Positions 22,775 through 34,517 are shown, numbered from the stretch's first letter. The stretch is DNA of 64,000 nt from Culex pipiens pallens (GCF_016801865.2 NC_068938.1:188614850-188678849), one strand, 5' to 3'. Program-made: numbers and translations. Notes: a model not told the origin generated them from the sequence alone.

Positions 22775-24494
22775 GAGCAATTCCAGCTCAAATCACTAAT
22801 TTTTCAGGTACTGTTGTACCAGACCCTCTCCGATTTCAATGAAACCTTGTAGACATGTTATCCTAGGCCTATATAAGCCATTTTTTGTGTACTGTTTATA
22901 GTCAATTGTACTCGAAAATTACATTTGAGAAGGGCGTAAGTTATTTAAATATTTTCGTATTTTGTAATATAAAAATTTCGGTGTCTCGAAGCCATTGCAT
23001 CGTATCAAAAAGTGGTCAAACACAAACTTGTAGGAAATTGGACGGACTTTCTGAAAAAATACACTGAAAGAAAAATACACGCTCCCTCTATGAGATTTTT
23101 CAATTTTTAAGTTTAAAAATTTAGCAATTCTCTACGAAATCGTTTTTTTTTAGAATTTTAATTTTTGTATTTTTTAATCCGACTGAAACTTTTTTGGTGC
23201 CTTCGGTATGCCCAAAGAAGCCATTTTGCATCATTAGTTTGTCCATATAATTTTTCATACAAATTTGGCAGCTGTCCATACAAAAACGATGTATGAATAT
23301 TCAAAAATCTGTATCTTTGAAGGATTTTTTTTATCGATTTGGCGTCTTCGGCAAAGTTGTAGGTATGGATACGGACTACACTGAAAAAAATGATACACGG
23401 TAAAAAACTTGATGTTGGGTCGCGAACCCTATTATCGGAGATTATTTATCACCCCCCGTCGCACGGGGGGTGAGTACGAAAGAGACGTCAGTGGTGGCAA
23501 CTGACGTCTGCTTGAGTTGTTATTGTTTTGAATGTTGTTTGTAATATTTGTGAAATATACGTACTGTTGCGTTTTGACACCCGTTGAGACTGGTCGTCTC
23601 ATCGGGACCAAGAAAGTCGCCGTGTTTTATTTTATTGTACCGTCCTCCCAGTGGTGTCTTCGTCCGCCGTCGTAGTTTTCGTTTCGTTTTCTTGTTCCGG
23701 ACGTCCCCGCAGTAATGCACAACGTAGGGGACTGGACGATCGGGCCGAACACTTGATTTGCAAAAAAAAAACATTATTTTTAATTATTATTTTTTATATG
23801 TTTTAGAGGACATCAAATGCCAACTTTTCAGAAATTTCCAGGTTGTGCGAAAAAACTTTGGCCGAGTTATGAGTTTTCACTTAATTTTACATCGAAAAAT
23901 AAAGTTGAAATTTTTTGCGAAAAAATCGAAATATTGGATTTTTTGAAAAAATCAGTATTGATTAAAAAAATTATAATTCGGTCAAAGATTTTTTGCACAA
24001 CCTGGAAATTTCTAAAAAGTTGGCATTTGATGTCCTCTAAAACATATGAAAAAATGAAAAAAAAATAAAAATAAAATATTGTTTTTTTGCAAATCATGAT
24101 TTAGTAACAAAAAGTTATTTAATAAATCACCAAAAAAATTTCAACATGTATCATTTTTTTCAGTGTAGTCCGTATCCATACCTACAACTTTGCCGAAGAC
24201 GTCAAACCGATCAAAAAATTCCTTCAAAAGATACATTTTTGAATTTTCATACATCATTTTTGTATGGACAGCTGCCAAATTTGTATGGAAAATTATATGG
24301 ACAAACTAATGATGCAAAATGGCTTCTTTGGGCATACCGAAGGCACCAAAAAAAATTCAGTTGGATTAAAAAAAAAATCGAATGACCGAAATCTCAGAGA
24401 ACTGACACAAAATGGCTTCTTTGGCCCCCATAAAGTTTGAGCGAAAAAAAAAATACAAATATAATCCATTTCCGGTTTGGGTAGAGAATTGCTC
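22775..24494. mobile_element. Two abutting fold-back elements, one carrying a solo LTR
   Basis: From 22775 (GAGCAATTCCAGCTCAAATC) runs the left half of an element of the type complete at 27239-28329. Near 23122 a second fold-back element of the 33005 type begins (GCAATTCTCTACGAAATCG), and it ends at 24494 as GTAGAGAATTGCTC. The second element is split by the solo LTR at 23413-23751. Shared landmarks include GTGCCTTCGGTATGCCC and CACTGAAAAAAATGATACAC. Confidence 0.65.
23413..23751. mobile_element. Solo LTR with 5-bp target duplication
   Basis: A 339-bp GC-richer block beginning TGTTGGGTCGCGAACCC and ending GATCGGGCCGAACA, so it has TG...CA ends with imperfect inverted termini. It is flanked by an exact CTTGA repeat (23408-23412 and 23752-23756). 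No internal retroelement sequence remains. The pattern is that of a solo LTR left by recombination. TGTT...AACA ends and a 5-bp duplication fit Bel-Pao or copia elements; the family is not resolved. Confidence 0.8.
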
Positions 24495-24608
24495 TTATAA
24501 TCATTGCAGAATTTCATGCGAATGAATGTGGAGAACAGGTGAAGTTTGAATCACTACTTTTGAGTAATATCTAAATGAGGTCAATCCTGGTCATAGACTG
24601 AAGGCATT

Positions 24609-25906
24609 TAGGGGAGTTTGGGGTAATATGGACAGTGGGGGCTTCGGGTATTAAGTGAAAACGACAATTTAAGTGATAAGGCTAGTACTAGTAAGGGCCT
24701 AGGAGTATGGACAAACCAAACATGTTAGAATAGACTAAGTAGTTTTGGTATAATATGTTAAAGTTTCCATAGGCCGGTTGGCACTGCCTTATGTTCTAAT
24801 TTTTGAGGGTTGGGAAATAAGATTTTGCAGGGATTATATGGCAACAAAGTGGACAATTTTTGTTTAATGGGGTTGCTTGGCCGATGTCTGAGATATGTAC
24901 GTACAAATATTGTGCATTTTATTCATTTTTATCATCAAAAATTACAATTTTTGATAGAACATGCTGTGGGGGTAATTTGGACATGGCTTGTGGGGTAATT
25001 TGGACATACCTGAAAGTCTACCTGTCAGGGCACAGATAAATTTAGAGGGATTTAAAATGTCAAAACACTCAAAATGGAATGTGAGCAATGAGAACTTTAA
25101 CAAAACCCTATTATTTTAATTTAGATAAATTTATTTCAATATTCGAATTGATTAAAATCTGATTAATGCACATTCAACTAGACTCTAATGTTGATTGTAT
25201 TTAATTAATTTCTTTGACATTTCTAATTTATATACGCTGGTTTACAATAATATTCAAATTTAAAGGGCTACGGAACGTAACATTAAAAAAATGATAGTTT
25301 CAGGTCAATTAGTTCTATATAAAGATTGGTTTGGATAAATCTAAACGATAGCTTTATTACTAAAAACTATACTTGTGCCTAATCCAGAATCAATGTTTAA
25401 ATCATTTCAGAATGAATGATTAAATTATGTATACTACACTGAACTATTTGTTGTCTTCCTACTGAATCAAAGTTCTGTCACAAAATCATTATTTAAAACT
25501 TTAATGAAATATTGTAAGCAAAAAAATCACTTAAAAATATAAAGCAATTACAAAACCAGGTGAAATGATATAAAACATGCTCAAAAAATCAAATGTTAAA
25601 CTTATTCTTCAACATGTGTCCAAATTAACCCAAAAAAGGTGTCCATATTACCCCACAAGGCATGTCCAAATAATCCCATAGGGGTGTTCATATTACCGGC
25701 ACACAAAAATGTGGAGGTAATTTGGACATCTTTAATTTTTACGATAAAAATGGGTTTTTCATCAAAATTTATCGAAACAAATGACATTTTTCCTTAAAAT
25801 ATGGTCTCTATTATCCTCTGGTGTCATCCACATTCCTTTAAAATATCCATACAACCCGTGGCAGAACAATTTCCTTAGGGTGTCCAAATTACCCCACACC
25901 CCCCTA
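24609..25906. mobile_element. TA-flanked MITE with iterated GGGGTAATTTGGACA motifs
   Basis: Left end TAGGGGAGTTTGGGGTAATA, right end ACCCCACACCCCCCTA, whose reverse complement begins TAGGGGGGTGTGGGGTAAT. TA at both borders suggests a Tc1/mariner-type TA duplication. The end motif GGGGTAATTTGGACA or close variants recurs inside in both orientations, for example near 24970, 24993, 25617, 25647 and 25722. No coding frame. Confidence 0.7.
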
Positions 25907-26016
25907 TGTCGAATGTCCTAATTAAACGATTTAATCGCGCTTAATGAAGACTCATCGAGACTATAGTACCTTCCACAAAGAGACAATAAAGTTTGTGTAT
26001 TAATTCACACAGTTGT

Positions 26017-26027
26017 CTTATCTTATC
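26017..26027 (-). promoter_or_regulatory. Double GATA site upstream of Ast1
   Basis: CTTATCTTATC, the reverse complement of GATAAGATAAG, 123 bp before the first ATG of Ast1. The identical 11-mer lies 181 bp upstream of the VWA-like gene (60658-60668). It is a consensus GATA-factor site; the regulatory role is inferred. Confidence 0.5.
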
Positions 26028-26149
26028 TATTTTTAACCATCATCATCCGGTATTTTGTTTATTGGATGTAAAGCAAGCAACACGTTTTAACCGAAATTTT
26101 CCAAAGCGGAGAGTATCACTTGCATATCTTTGCTAGAATTGTATCGGTA

Positions 26150-27059
26150 ATGGCTACGAGAGGTTCTTTCAGGTGAGTTGATCTCTGATTTTCTCCTGTC
26201 AATTTAAAATTATTAGGACTTTCGCTTATTTCAGGATGCTCGTAGCAACTTTCATAAGTGTATCACTGATTTGTGCAATTTTTGGCGCACCCTTAAATGA
26301 TGCTGGCACGTCCGCCAATGTAATGGAATGGCAACAGGCTGGGACATATTTCCAGGGTGACATGGTCCTTAACAGCGAGCAGACCGAGGCTCTGGACACT
26401 GATAAAACAGACCACACCGCTCTGATTGGTCCGCAATACCTTTGGCCGCAAAACACCGTGTACTACGTGATCAAGACCGAGGACTTTAGTGAGTGAAGTT
26501 ATGTTTTAGCTAGTGATTTTAAAATGATTGTTGGTTTCCAGCTGCTCAGCAACAAGCTCAAATCAAGGCGGGAATGGCGGAAATCGAGGCAAACAGTTGC
26601 ATCAAATTCGTCCCGAGAACGACCCAGAAGAACTATGTGTACATAACCGGCAACAATAGCGGATGTTGGGCTGTGCTGGGCTATCAAACGAATGACATCA
26701 ACTACCTGAACCTGAACGGGTGCTGGGTCCACGGAAGTATCGTGCACGAGTTGCTGCACACCCTCGGGTTTGTCCACATGCAGAGTTCGTCCGATCGGGA
26801 CTTTTACGTCACGATCGATTGGAGCGCCATCCAGGACGGGGCGGACGGCAACTTTGTCCGGTACTGGTCGATTCAGATCAACGACCTGGGCGTCCCGTAC
26901 GACTACGAAAGTGTGATGCACTACGGGGCGACGGCCTTCGGCAAGAACGGCCAGCAGACGATCATCCCGCACGAGCCCGGAGTCCAAATTGGGCTGCGCG
27001 AAAAAATGAGCTTCAAGGACATCAAGCGCCTGAACAAGCTGTATCCGCAGTGTAACTGA
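26150..27059 (+). CDS. Ast1: secreted astacin metalloprotease, intact active site
   Basis: Exons 26150-26172, 26235-26488 and 26542-27059 (264 residues). Introns are GTGAGT...AG. If the first exon is untranslated, translation starts at the in-frame ATG at 26236 and the product has 256 residues, the same as Ast9. The N-terminus is a hydrophobic signal peptide. A propeptide follows with FQGD at about 47-50; its Asp is the aspartate switch that caps the zinc in pro-astacins. The protease domain has HELLHTLGFVH at about 161-171 (three zinc His and the catalytic Glu), then SDRD, and the Met-turn SVMHYG near 218 with the Tyr ligand. The four astacin cysteines are present, including the last near the C-terminus. 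Closest relative here is Ast9. It should be an active, zymogen-controlled secreted endopeptidase; substrate unknown. Confidence 0.92.
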
Positions 27060-27238
27060 GGTTTAGACGGGATTGGATGACATGGGGAAAACATATTATT
27101 CGAACTATAACTTTGTAGTGAGCTGTTTCGCATTGTTTCATGTTACATAAACTTAACTGTTTCATATTTGTGGTTTTGGTCATAATCTTAAACTTTGCAG
27201 GAAAAACAAATTTGATGAGTCAAAACCAGTTTTGTATG

Positions 27239-28329
27239 GAGCAATTCCAGCTCAAATCAGGAATTTTTCTGGTACTTTTGTACCCGACCCTCTCCGATTT
27301 CAATGAAACTTTGTAGACATGTTATCCTAGGCTCCATATATTTTTGTTTATATGGAGCCAATTTCTACTCGAAAATAACATTTGAGAAGGGCGTAAGTTA
27401 TTTAAATATTTTTGTATTTTGTAATTTAAAAATTACTGTATCTCGAAGCCGTTGCATCGTATGAAAAAGTGGTCAAAGACAAACTTGTAGGAAATTGGAC
27501 GAACTTTCTGAAAAAATACACTGAAACAAAAATACACGCCACTTATATGAATTTTTTTGATTTTTTAGCCCTTACATCCAATTGAAAAGCTGTCAAAGGC
27601 AAACTTATGGGAAATTGGACGAGCTTTCCGGTAAAAATATTTACGAGACTGAAAAACCAAGTATATCATATAGAAATTGCCAAAAACCACAAAAAAAAAA
27701 CCATTTTTTCAACATTTTTTTTAAAACCGCTGTAACCTCACAAGGACTGGATAAGGACAATGGTCAACATAAAGTAAAATTGTCTGGGGAATCGATTCCC
27801 GCTACCGGTTTTTGAAAATTTCGACGTTTAGACCACTTAAAAAAACAGTTTTAGTAAATGATTTTTGTATTTTTTTAGGAGAGACATACCATCCTGCATT
27901 TTTCGTCAGTCTTTTGGTAACATCTTAGGGTATTTCCTCAAAAATTTCGAACGAAAAAAAATCGTGACTTCACCTTGAAATTTAGCTTTTAAACATATAA
28001 ATCAAAAAATCTCATATAAGTGGCGTGTATTTTTTGTTTCAGTGTATTTTTTTTCAGAAAGCTCGTCCAATTTCCTACAAGTTTGTTTTTGACCACATTT
28101 TGATACGACGCAATGGCTTCGAGATACAGTAATCTTTAAATTGCAAAATACAAAAATATTTTAATACCTTACACCCTTCTCAAATGTTATTTTCGAGTAC
28201 TATTGGCTCCATATACTCAAAAATGGCTTATAAAGGTCTAGGATAACATGTCTACAAAGTTTCATTGAAATCGGAGAGGGTTGGGTACAAAAATACCAGA
28301 AAAACTCCTGATTTGAGCTGGAATTGCTC
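27239..28329. mobile_element. Complete fold-back element with 4-bp duplication TATG
   Basis: Begins GAGCAATTCCAGCTCAAATC and ends GATTTGAGCTGGAATTGCTC, an almost perfect inverted pair. The arms extend inward for about 330 bp (for example TAGGAAATTGGACGAACTTT against its complement), so the DNA could form a giant hairpin. TATG flanks both ends (27235-27238 and 28330-28333). No coding frame. Confidence 0.8.
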
Positions 28330-28634
28330 TATGGACAACCCTCAAATTTGAATGGAAATAGTGAAAAGATAAAATTGCATTTAAATTTAAAAAATAAAAA
28401 TGAATAAAATCATAAACTTTTTGCGAAAAGCTGCAAAACTTATACCTTTTTATTTATCCTGACTAGTTTGAAATATTAACAAGTGTAAACTGTTTAATTT
28501 CCATCATAACAAAAGTAAATTTTGAAGATGGCCTGCTTTTCATACTAGACAAAACCTTCAAGCAAAATCTCTTTTATCAATGCAAGGCTCTAATTATAAT
28601 CCGCCATTGCTCGAATCTCCCGCCAAATCTCCTT

Positions 28635-28728
28635 GATAAGATATCCTACCATTGCCTTGCCAACGGATTATACGGTTTACGGTTCGTCAGTATAAATGGA
28701 CACATCCAGTGCCGAATCCGGCTCAGTT
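28635..28728 (+). promoter_or_regulatory. Ast2 core promoter with GATA site
   Basis: GATAAG at 28635-28640, TATAAAT at 28691-28697 and an initiator-like TCAGTT at 28723-28728. The TATA-to-initiator spacing of 32 bp is canonical. The ATG lies at 28775, giving a leader of about 50 nt. Confidence 0.7.
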
Positions 28729-28774
28729 TCGATTCAAGCCAAATTCGGTACGGAATACAAAACGGTCATAGAAT

Positions 28775-29626
28775 ATGATTAAATTGTTACAATTTTTGCT
28801 TACCGCCCTGCTGATCTTGGACGCAAGGGTAAAGGGCGCCGCGATTCTCAAAACCGTCGGTGATGAAGCTGACTCAGCACACGATTTGGCCGAAGAGTTG
28901 AGTGGTCAGTTCGAGGGAGATATCGTGCTGAACGATGTCCAGCAGAATGAGTTTAGAAAGCGCACCGGAGTTATTCTTCCGCAGTTGCTGTGGCCCAACG
29001 GGATCGTGCATTACGAGATCTTTGCAGACAACTTCAGTAAGTAACCTCTCGACGAAGGTTAAAGCAACATCTGTTCTAACTTGCAACGACCTCCCCGCAC
29101 AGCTTCCCACCAAATTATGACCATCGAGGGTGCCATGTTGGACATTCAGCGGGTTAGCTGCGTACGGTTTGTCCCGCGAACTGCCACAACCACGGATTAC
29201 GTGCGCATTACCGGTGCCCCTTCGGGATGTTTCTCGTACGTCGGTCGTCAGGGAGGACCGCAGCAGTTGAATCTCCAGCCCGGAACGAATTGCTTCCAGT
29301 ACGGGACCATCCTGCACGAGTTGATTCACGCGCTCGGGTTCTACCACATGCAGAGTGCCTCCGACCGGGACCAGTACGTGACGATCCGGTGGGAGAACGT
29401 CCAGCAGGGAATGCAGACCAACTTCCAGTCGTACGGCGTGGAGTACATTTCGGACTTTGGGATGGGCTACGACTACGGCAGCTTGATGCACTACAGCGCG
29501 ACGGCGTTCAGTGCGAACGGGGCGCAGACGATTGTCCCCCGGGAGGCAGGTGCCACCATTGGACAGCGCGTGTGGATGAGCGAGCCCGATATCTGGAGGA
29601 TCTGGGCAATGTACAAGTGCGCATGA
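28775..29626 (+). CDS. Ast2: secreted astacin metalloprotease, intact active site
   Basis: Exons 28775-29036 and 29103-29626 (261 residues). The donor GTAAGT follows AACTTCA; the acceptor CGCACAG restores the frame with a Thr codon. Signal peptide at about 1-21, then a propeptide with ELSGQFEGDIVL, whose FEGD is the aspartate-switch motif. Zinc site HELIHALGFYH at about 159-169, then SDRD, and Met-turn SLMHYS with Tyr. The SC, GCFS, NCF and KCA cysteines match the two astacin disulfides. A poly(A) signal AATAAA is at 29661-29666. The intron lies at the same codon as in Ast1, 3, 4, 5, 7 and 9, marking common descent. Predicted active endopeptidase. Confidence 0.94.
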
Positions 29627-29927
29627 AAGGCGGGGGTTGTATAGATAGATTAGTTAGGGCAATAAACAAAGATCTGTAGATTGTAAGGAAATTTTTGCGT
29701 TGCAGGCTGGTGTACCATAAAGTGTATCGCCTATTGTGGTTTCACATGTGTAGTACATATTTGAGCAATCAAGTTGCAATGGTCTTGCATGAAAAATGTA
29801 TATTCAATGAATAAAGAATGTCCCCTAAGTTACAAATTGACTTTTTTTTTCTCATTTCTTGCGCATGAAATCATTATTATTTTCATTCTTGCGCATGAAA
29901 TCATTCATTCGTTGCAAAACTGCTATT

Positions 29928-30142
29928 TCTGGAACAACATTTGAAAAGGGCGCATAAGCATTTTGACAGCCAGAACTATTTTGCAAATTCCGAGCCAACA
30001 GGTAACTGTTTAACAAAACCCGCAGAGTTAAAAGGTATTTTACATATCGATTTTTGTGAAAAAGTCACCAGTTTGCTCGGAATTTGCAAAATAGTTTCAG
30101 CTGTCAAAATGCTTATCCGCCCTTTTCTTGTGGTGCTCCAGA
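29928..30142. mobile_element. Palindromic MITE
   Basis: Arms TCTGGAACAACATTTGAAAA then GGGCGCATAAGCATTTTGAC at the left, and the near-exact complement GTCAAAATGCTTATCCGCCC then TTTTCTTGTGGTGCTCCAGA at the right. Together they pair over about 85 bp around a short centre. Target duplication not clear. Non-coding. Confidence 0.7.
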
Positions 30143-31519
30143 TTTGACATTGGTCCTTTGATTTGCTCTCAGCTTAAATTTAGTGTTCACTTGTTTGGTC
30201 CTGTTTCTTTGTAATCTGGATTTTTATGATTGATTTAATGCTGGTTATTGAATAAATTGTATTTAATGAATCGATTATTTTTAGGTTTTCGTAAAATCAA
30301 ATAGAGTAATTTTCTAGATCTTTTTCTGAATATTTTAATTTTCCAAAAATAGAAAAAGTTTCAAAAAAGCATTTACCTAAGTTGAAAGTGAGGCACTTTA
30401 TCACAAAAGTGTTTAGTATTTATCGATTTAAAAAAATAATTTGAATCAAAAACATATAATTTTAAAATTTTAGTATGATTATATGTTCAATATTGCAGGT
30501 CATGGATTGATACCTAAGAGCATGCAATGGCACTGATCTTGTTGCGTGCTCTTCAGTTGACCTCCAGGTAAGAAACATCCTGGAAGGAGCGCAACTAACT
30601 ACTCCCGTAGTTCTGTTAGATCATCCGAATCATCTTGATCAGAACAATATAGCTCTGGTTCCTTGCAAGTATCCTATTTTCTTACCTCCATGCTGTGGAT
30701 GTACCTGAAACATCGCACAACGGGATTTCTCTTCTCTTCATTCTCAGCTACCACCTATCTCCTATTTTTATTTAGCTCTACTGATTTTCACTTCTTCACT
30801 GATTCTTCTGTTTAATATCCATCATTTGATTTTGATTTTACTAACTTTTGATTCTCTCATCTCTCAAAGCTTTTCCACTCTTTTTTTACCAATTGATACT
30901 GCTGTAATTTTCCATCTACTACATCCAGCTTATCATTTTTATTCTTTAAAATACAATCATCATTCTCTTACTATTCATTCTTGATTTTTTATAAAATATA
31001 TTCTCTGATGGAATGTAAGTTTCACTAAAATAAAATAAAAACACCAAAATAGACATGTAAAATAAATCAAAATTCTATAGTTTCCACTGTTGGAGCTTAA
31101 AGTACAATATTGGCATGCTTGGTTTTTTCCCAAAGCTTCTGAAGTTAAATAAGATACATGAATTTTATTTATGATAAATACCGAAAATAGCTGAAAAAAA
31201 GATTTTTGATAGAGCAAATATATTTAAAATGACAAATAAAATCGAAACAAGCATAAATTGTAAACTAATTATTAAACATTTTTAGAAAAAAGTAGGTACT
31301 TATTTATGAGTATATTTCCTACTTTGATTTTTGCTACCATGGAATTTAAAATATTCGCCTTTTCTTATGCAGCCAATATTTGTGGGCTACAACAGTATCA
31401 TCAGCTGATACAGCGATAATAAAAGTACCGTAAAGATGGGCCAATTTATTCCGGAACACGTCCCAAAACAATTTTTAGTTGAGAAACGAAAATAAAAAAA
31501 CTTTGGTTTCAAAACTATT
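30143..31519. other. AT-rich intergenic DNA with a SINE-like fragment
   Basis: No gene. About 30500-30860 contains TGGTTCCTTGCAAGTATCCT, ATTTTCTTACCTCCATGC and CACTTCTTCACTGATTCTTC. The same landmarks recur in the same order at 45660-45910, so this is a dispersed repeat. The remainder is AT-rich without recognisable features. Confidence 0.5.
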
Positions 31520-32621
31520 TAGGGGAAATCTACCCATTTTAATCCTAATAAGCGGTCGTGTTTGAATGATGCTGGATAATCTAGAGTCTCCCTTGAATTT
31601 TACTAAAACCAAGTACACCAACGAGTAGAGCAAGTTTTTGTGAACATTTCTGTTTATTTTCACTTTCACTAAAAGTTATTCTATTTCTTTACCAAGCATT
31701 TAACAAAAAAAAAAAAAAATCCCAAGGGTATTCTAATCGAGGCGAATGCATTGGGCCACGCCCATTTTTCTAATATCGGCTTAGTTCTTTTTTCTTCCAA
31801 CACTCTGTCGAGTGTTGCCATTTGCGCTGACAGTTCAAACGAACACTCACGAAAAGTGGCATTTATAGGGAAAGTTTCCTGGCATCGCTGGCTGTGCTGC
31901 TGGTGGTGTTGACGGCCAGCCTTTGTTCTTTTTTGCCTTCGTCTCTCGCTCGGTTTTCTTCAGCCTTCGATTGGAATGCAAAGTAAAAATTGAAACGTCA
32001 AACGACTTGGCGCGTTTGTTTTTTTTATGGCGCTTGCTAATTTATTACATTTTTCGGGATTATTCTTCAAGTGAGTGCCTTACTAATGATCAAAAGTACA
32101 TGTTGCCGGTAGTTGGAAGCAATTTCATATCTTAAGCGCCGTGAAAAAGTAAGCGAAAGTGAAAAGTTAATTTTGGCGATATTCATTAGGGACCATCCAT
32201 AAACCACGTGGACACTTTAGGGGGGGGGGGGGGGGGTATGACGATTGTCCACGATCCATACAAAAAAGTTTATTTTTGTATGGACAATTGTCCACGAGGG
32301 GGGGGGGGGGTAACAGAATCCCAAAAAAGTGTCCACGTGGTTTATGGATGGTCCCTTAAGCGTTTGAGGGATTCTCGTGTGTGTCACTGTGTGTGCCAAC
32401 AAAATGATGAGAAGTGGTCTCGCAAAATACAAATTATGATCAAAAGTGCATTAAATGTGATCTTTTTGGCCAGTAAGTGGCATACATTTGCGTGCTTACT
32501 CGAGGAGGTGCTGTTGCTGGTAAGTTTATAGCCCAAATAGTATTTTTGGAGCTTTAATCGAGCATCAAACTCTCCATATGACGAAGATAGGTGTTTGATT
32601 GGAAATGGTAGATTTCCCTTA
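31520..32621. mobile_element. TA-flanked MITE (AGGGGAAATCTACCCATTTT family), copy 1
   Basis: Left end TAGGGGAAATCTACCCATTT, right end GGAAATGGTAGATTTCCCTTA, an inverted pair with TA borders. Copies of the family are at 37262-38134 and 57094-57337. The interior is shared with the 37262 copy (GCGGTCGTGTTTGAATGATG, GAGCTTTAATCGAGCATCAA). A further MITE is nested at 32189-32355. Confidence 0.75.
32189..32355. mobile_element. Nested palindromic MITE with two long G tracts
   Basis: Starts GGGACCATCCATAAACCACG and ends CGTGGTTTATGGATGGTCCC, with perfect arms continuing to GTGGACACTTT. It is flanked by TTA on both sides (32186-32188 and 32356-32358). Directly inside the arms are G runs of about 17 (32220-32236) and 13 (32298-32310), separated by a smaller palindrome around ATTGTCCACGA and TGGACAATTGTCC. 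Confidence 0.85.
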
Positions 32622-33004
32622 TGTATTTTTTTTTTTTCGAAGTATAGGTAAGAGTTTTTTTTTAATATTTAGCAAACCATCAAATCGGGCGTCCAATTCT
32701 ACATAAAAGTCCCTTTGACACCAAACTTCCAAATCATCACCATTTCAGGCTGCAAATGATTGAAAAACAAGTCTATTTTTAAATGATATCGAAAAATGAA
32801 CCTCGGATTCGTGATCAAGTACCAAAATTACCACTTAAGACAAAGTTTCAAGCAAATCGAAGCAGGGTCGGGACCTGTGCTTTCTCAGTTGGCAGTCCAA
32901 GTCCAAAAAATGGAAAAAAATATCGAACAAAACAATTCAAAATCTAATAAAACAATTGGTATTACCTCTGAACATAAATAATACTCTAATTCATTTCGAT
33001 AGCA
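32622..33004. other. Intergenic DNA
   Basis: No gene, RNA or repeat boundary recognised in this AT-rich segment. Confidence 0.4.
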
Positions 33005-34221
33005 GAGCAATTCTCTACGAAATCGGTTTTTTTTCTTAAATTTTAATTTTTGTATTTTTTAATCCGACTGAAATTTTTTTGGTGCCTTCGGTATGCCCAA
33101 AGAAGCCATTTTAAATCATTAGTTTGTCCATATAATTTTCCATACAAACTTGGCAGCTGTCCATAAAAAAATGATATTTGAAAATTCAAAAATCTGTATC
33201 TCTTGAAGGAATTTTTTGATCGATTTGGTGTCTTCGGCAAAGTTGTAGGTATGGATATGAACTACACTGAAAAAAATGATACACGGTAATATTGAATGTT
33301 TGGCCCTTTTGAAATGTTAGTCTTGGTTTAAAAAATTTGAAAATATTTTTTTCGAAAAGACCGGAAAATTTCACTAATGTTTCATATCTTAACATTAAAA
33401 ATCGGACCATTAGTTGCTGAGATATCGACATTAGAAAATGGTGGGTTGTTTGGGTGGGACTTAGAAAACATCAATTTTCCTGTTTTTAAACCTTTGCATA
33501 GCAATATCTCAGCAACTTAGGGTCGTATCAACAAAGTTCAAAAATGCAAAATATAGAGAATTTTCTCAGCTTTTCAAAAATATTTTTTTCAAAGGTGGGC
33601 AAACATGTGCACTAATTTTAAAAAATGAAAAACTTTGACTATTTTTAAAAAAGCATATAAAAATGGCTATAACTTGAAAACGGTGCACTTAATCAAAATT
33701 TAAATCGAAAAATGAAGTTGAAAAATTTTTGCGACCAATTTTTCGATTTTTTGAAGAAATCAGTATTGATTCAAAAATTCATAACTTGATCAAAGATTTT
33801 TTGCACAACCTGGAAATTTCTGAAAAGTTGGCATTTGATGTCCTCTAAGACATATCAAAAAATAAAAATAAATCAAAAATAGTGTTTTTTTTGCAAATCA
33901 AGTTTTAGTGACAAAAAGTTAAATAAAAAATCACCAAAATTTTTTTTACCCTGTATCATTTTTTTCAGTGTAGTTCATATCCATACCTACAACTTTGCCC
34001 AAGACACCAAATCGATCAAAAAATTCCTTCAAAAGATACAGATTTTTGAATTTTCATGCATCACTTTTGTATGAACAGCTGCCAAATTTGTATGGAAAAT
34101 TATATGGACAAACTAATGATGCAAAATGGCTTCTTTGGGCATACCGAAGGCACCAAAAAAGTTTCAGTCGGATTAAAAAATACAAAAAATATCGAATGAC
34201 CGAAATCTGAGAGAACTGCTC
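33005..34221. mobile_element. Complete fold-back element with 4-bp duplication AGCA
   Basis: Begins GAGCAATTCTCTACGAAATC and ends GAGAGAACTGCTC. The arms include GTGCCTTCGGTATGCCC, GGCAGCTGTCCATA and TTTGTAGGTATGGAT-type blocks, mirrored at the right as CATACCTACAACTTTG and GGGCATACCGAAGGCAC. AGCA flanks both ends (33001-33004 and 34222-34225). Partial relatives lie at 5360, 11487, 23122 and 56596. Confidence 0.8.
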
Positions 34222-34424
34222 AGCAGAAAAGTGGCCCATTTTCACAACAATATTTTCCATCTTTTTTATCATTGGTCAATGAAAAGTTTGCCCTTCACGG
34301 CTGAATGAACTATTTGGCGCTAATCTCCGCTGCTGCACTTGAGGTCGAGGGAAACCCAGTTTGCGATCCCCGCACGCGAGTTCACCACAGAAACCACTCG
34401 AAATTCCAGCGGGCTTTAGAATGT

Positions 34425-34435
34425 TATATATAAAA
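34425..34435 (+). promoter_or_regulatory. TATA box of Ast3
   Basis: TATATATAAAA, 83 bp upstream of the ATG that ends exon 1 of Ast3. No consensus GATAAG was found in the preceding 250 bp, unlike most neighbours. Confidence 0.6.
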
Positions 34436-34517
34436 TCTGCACGCCCGGTGTCGTTGGCCGTGATAACTGGAGCAACTTTGTTCGCGAACGGTTACCTCTA
34501 ACCAGAGTTGAGAAAAA

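Noticed and set aside
23520..23774. 84-codon minus-strand frame
   Set aside because: Lies within the solo LTR and crosses its border.
28874..29491. Antisense frames opposite the astacin exons (also at 34854-35411, 41292-41939, 40011-40520, 43948-44466)
   Set aside because: They mirror conserved sense codons and share no independent homology.
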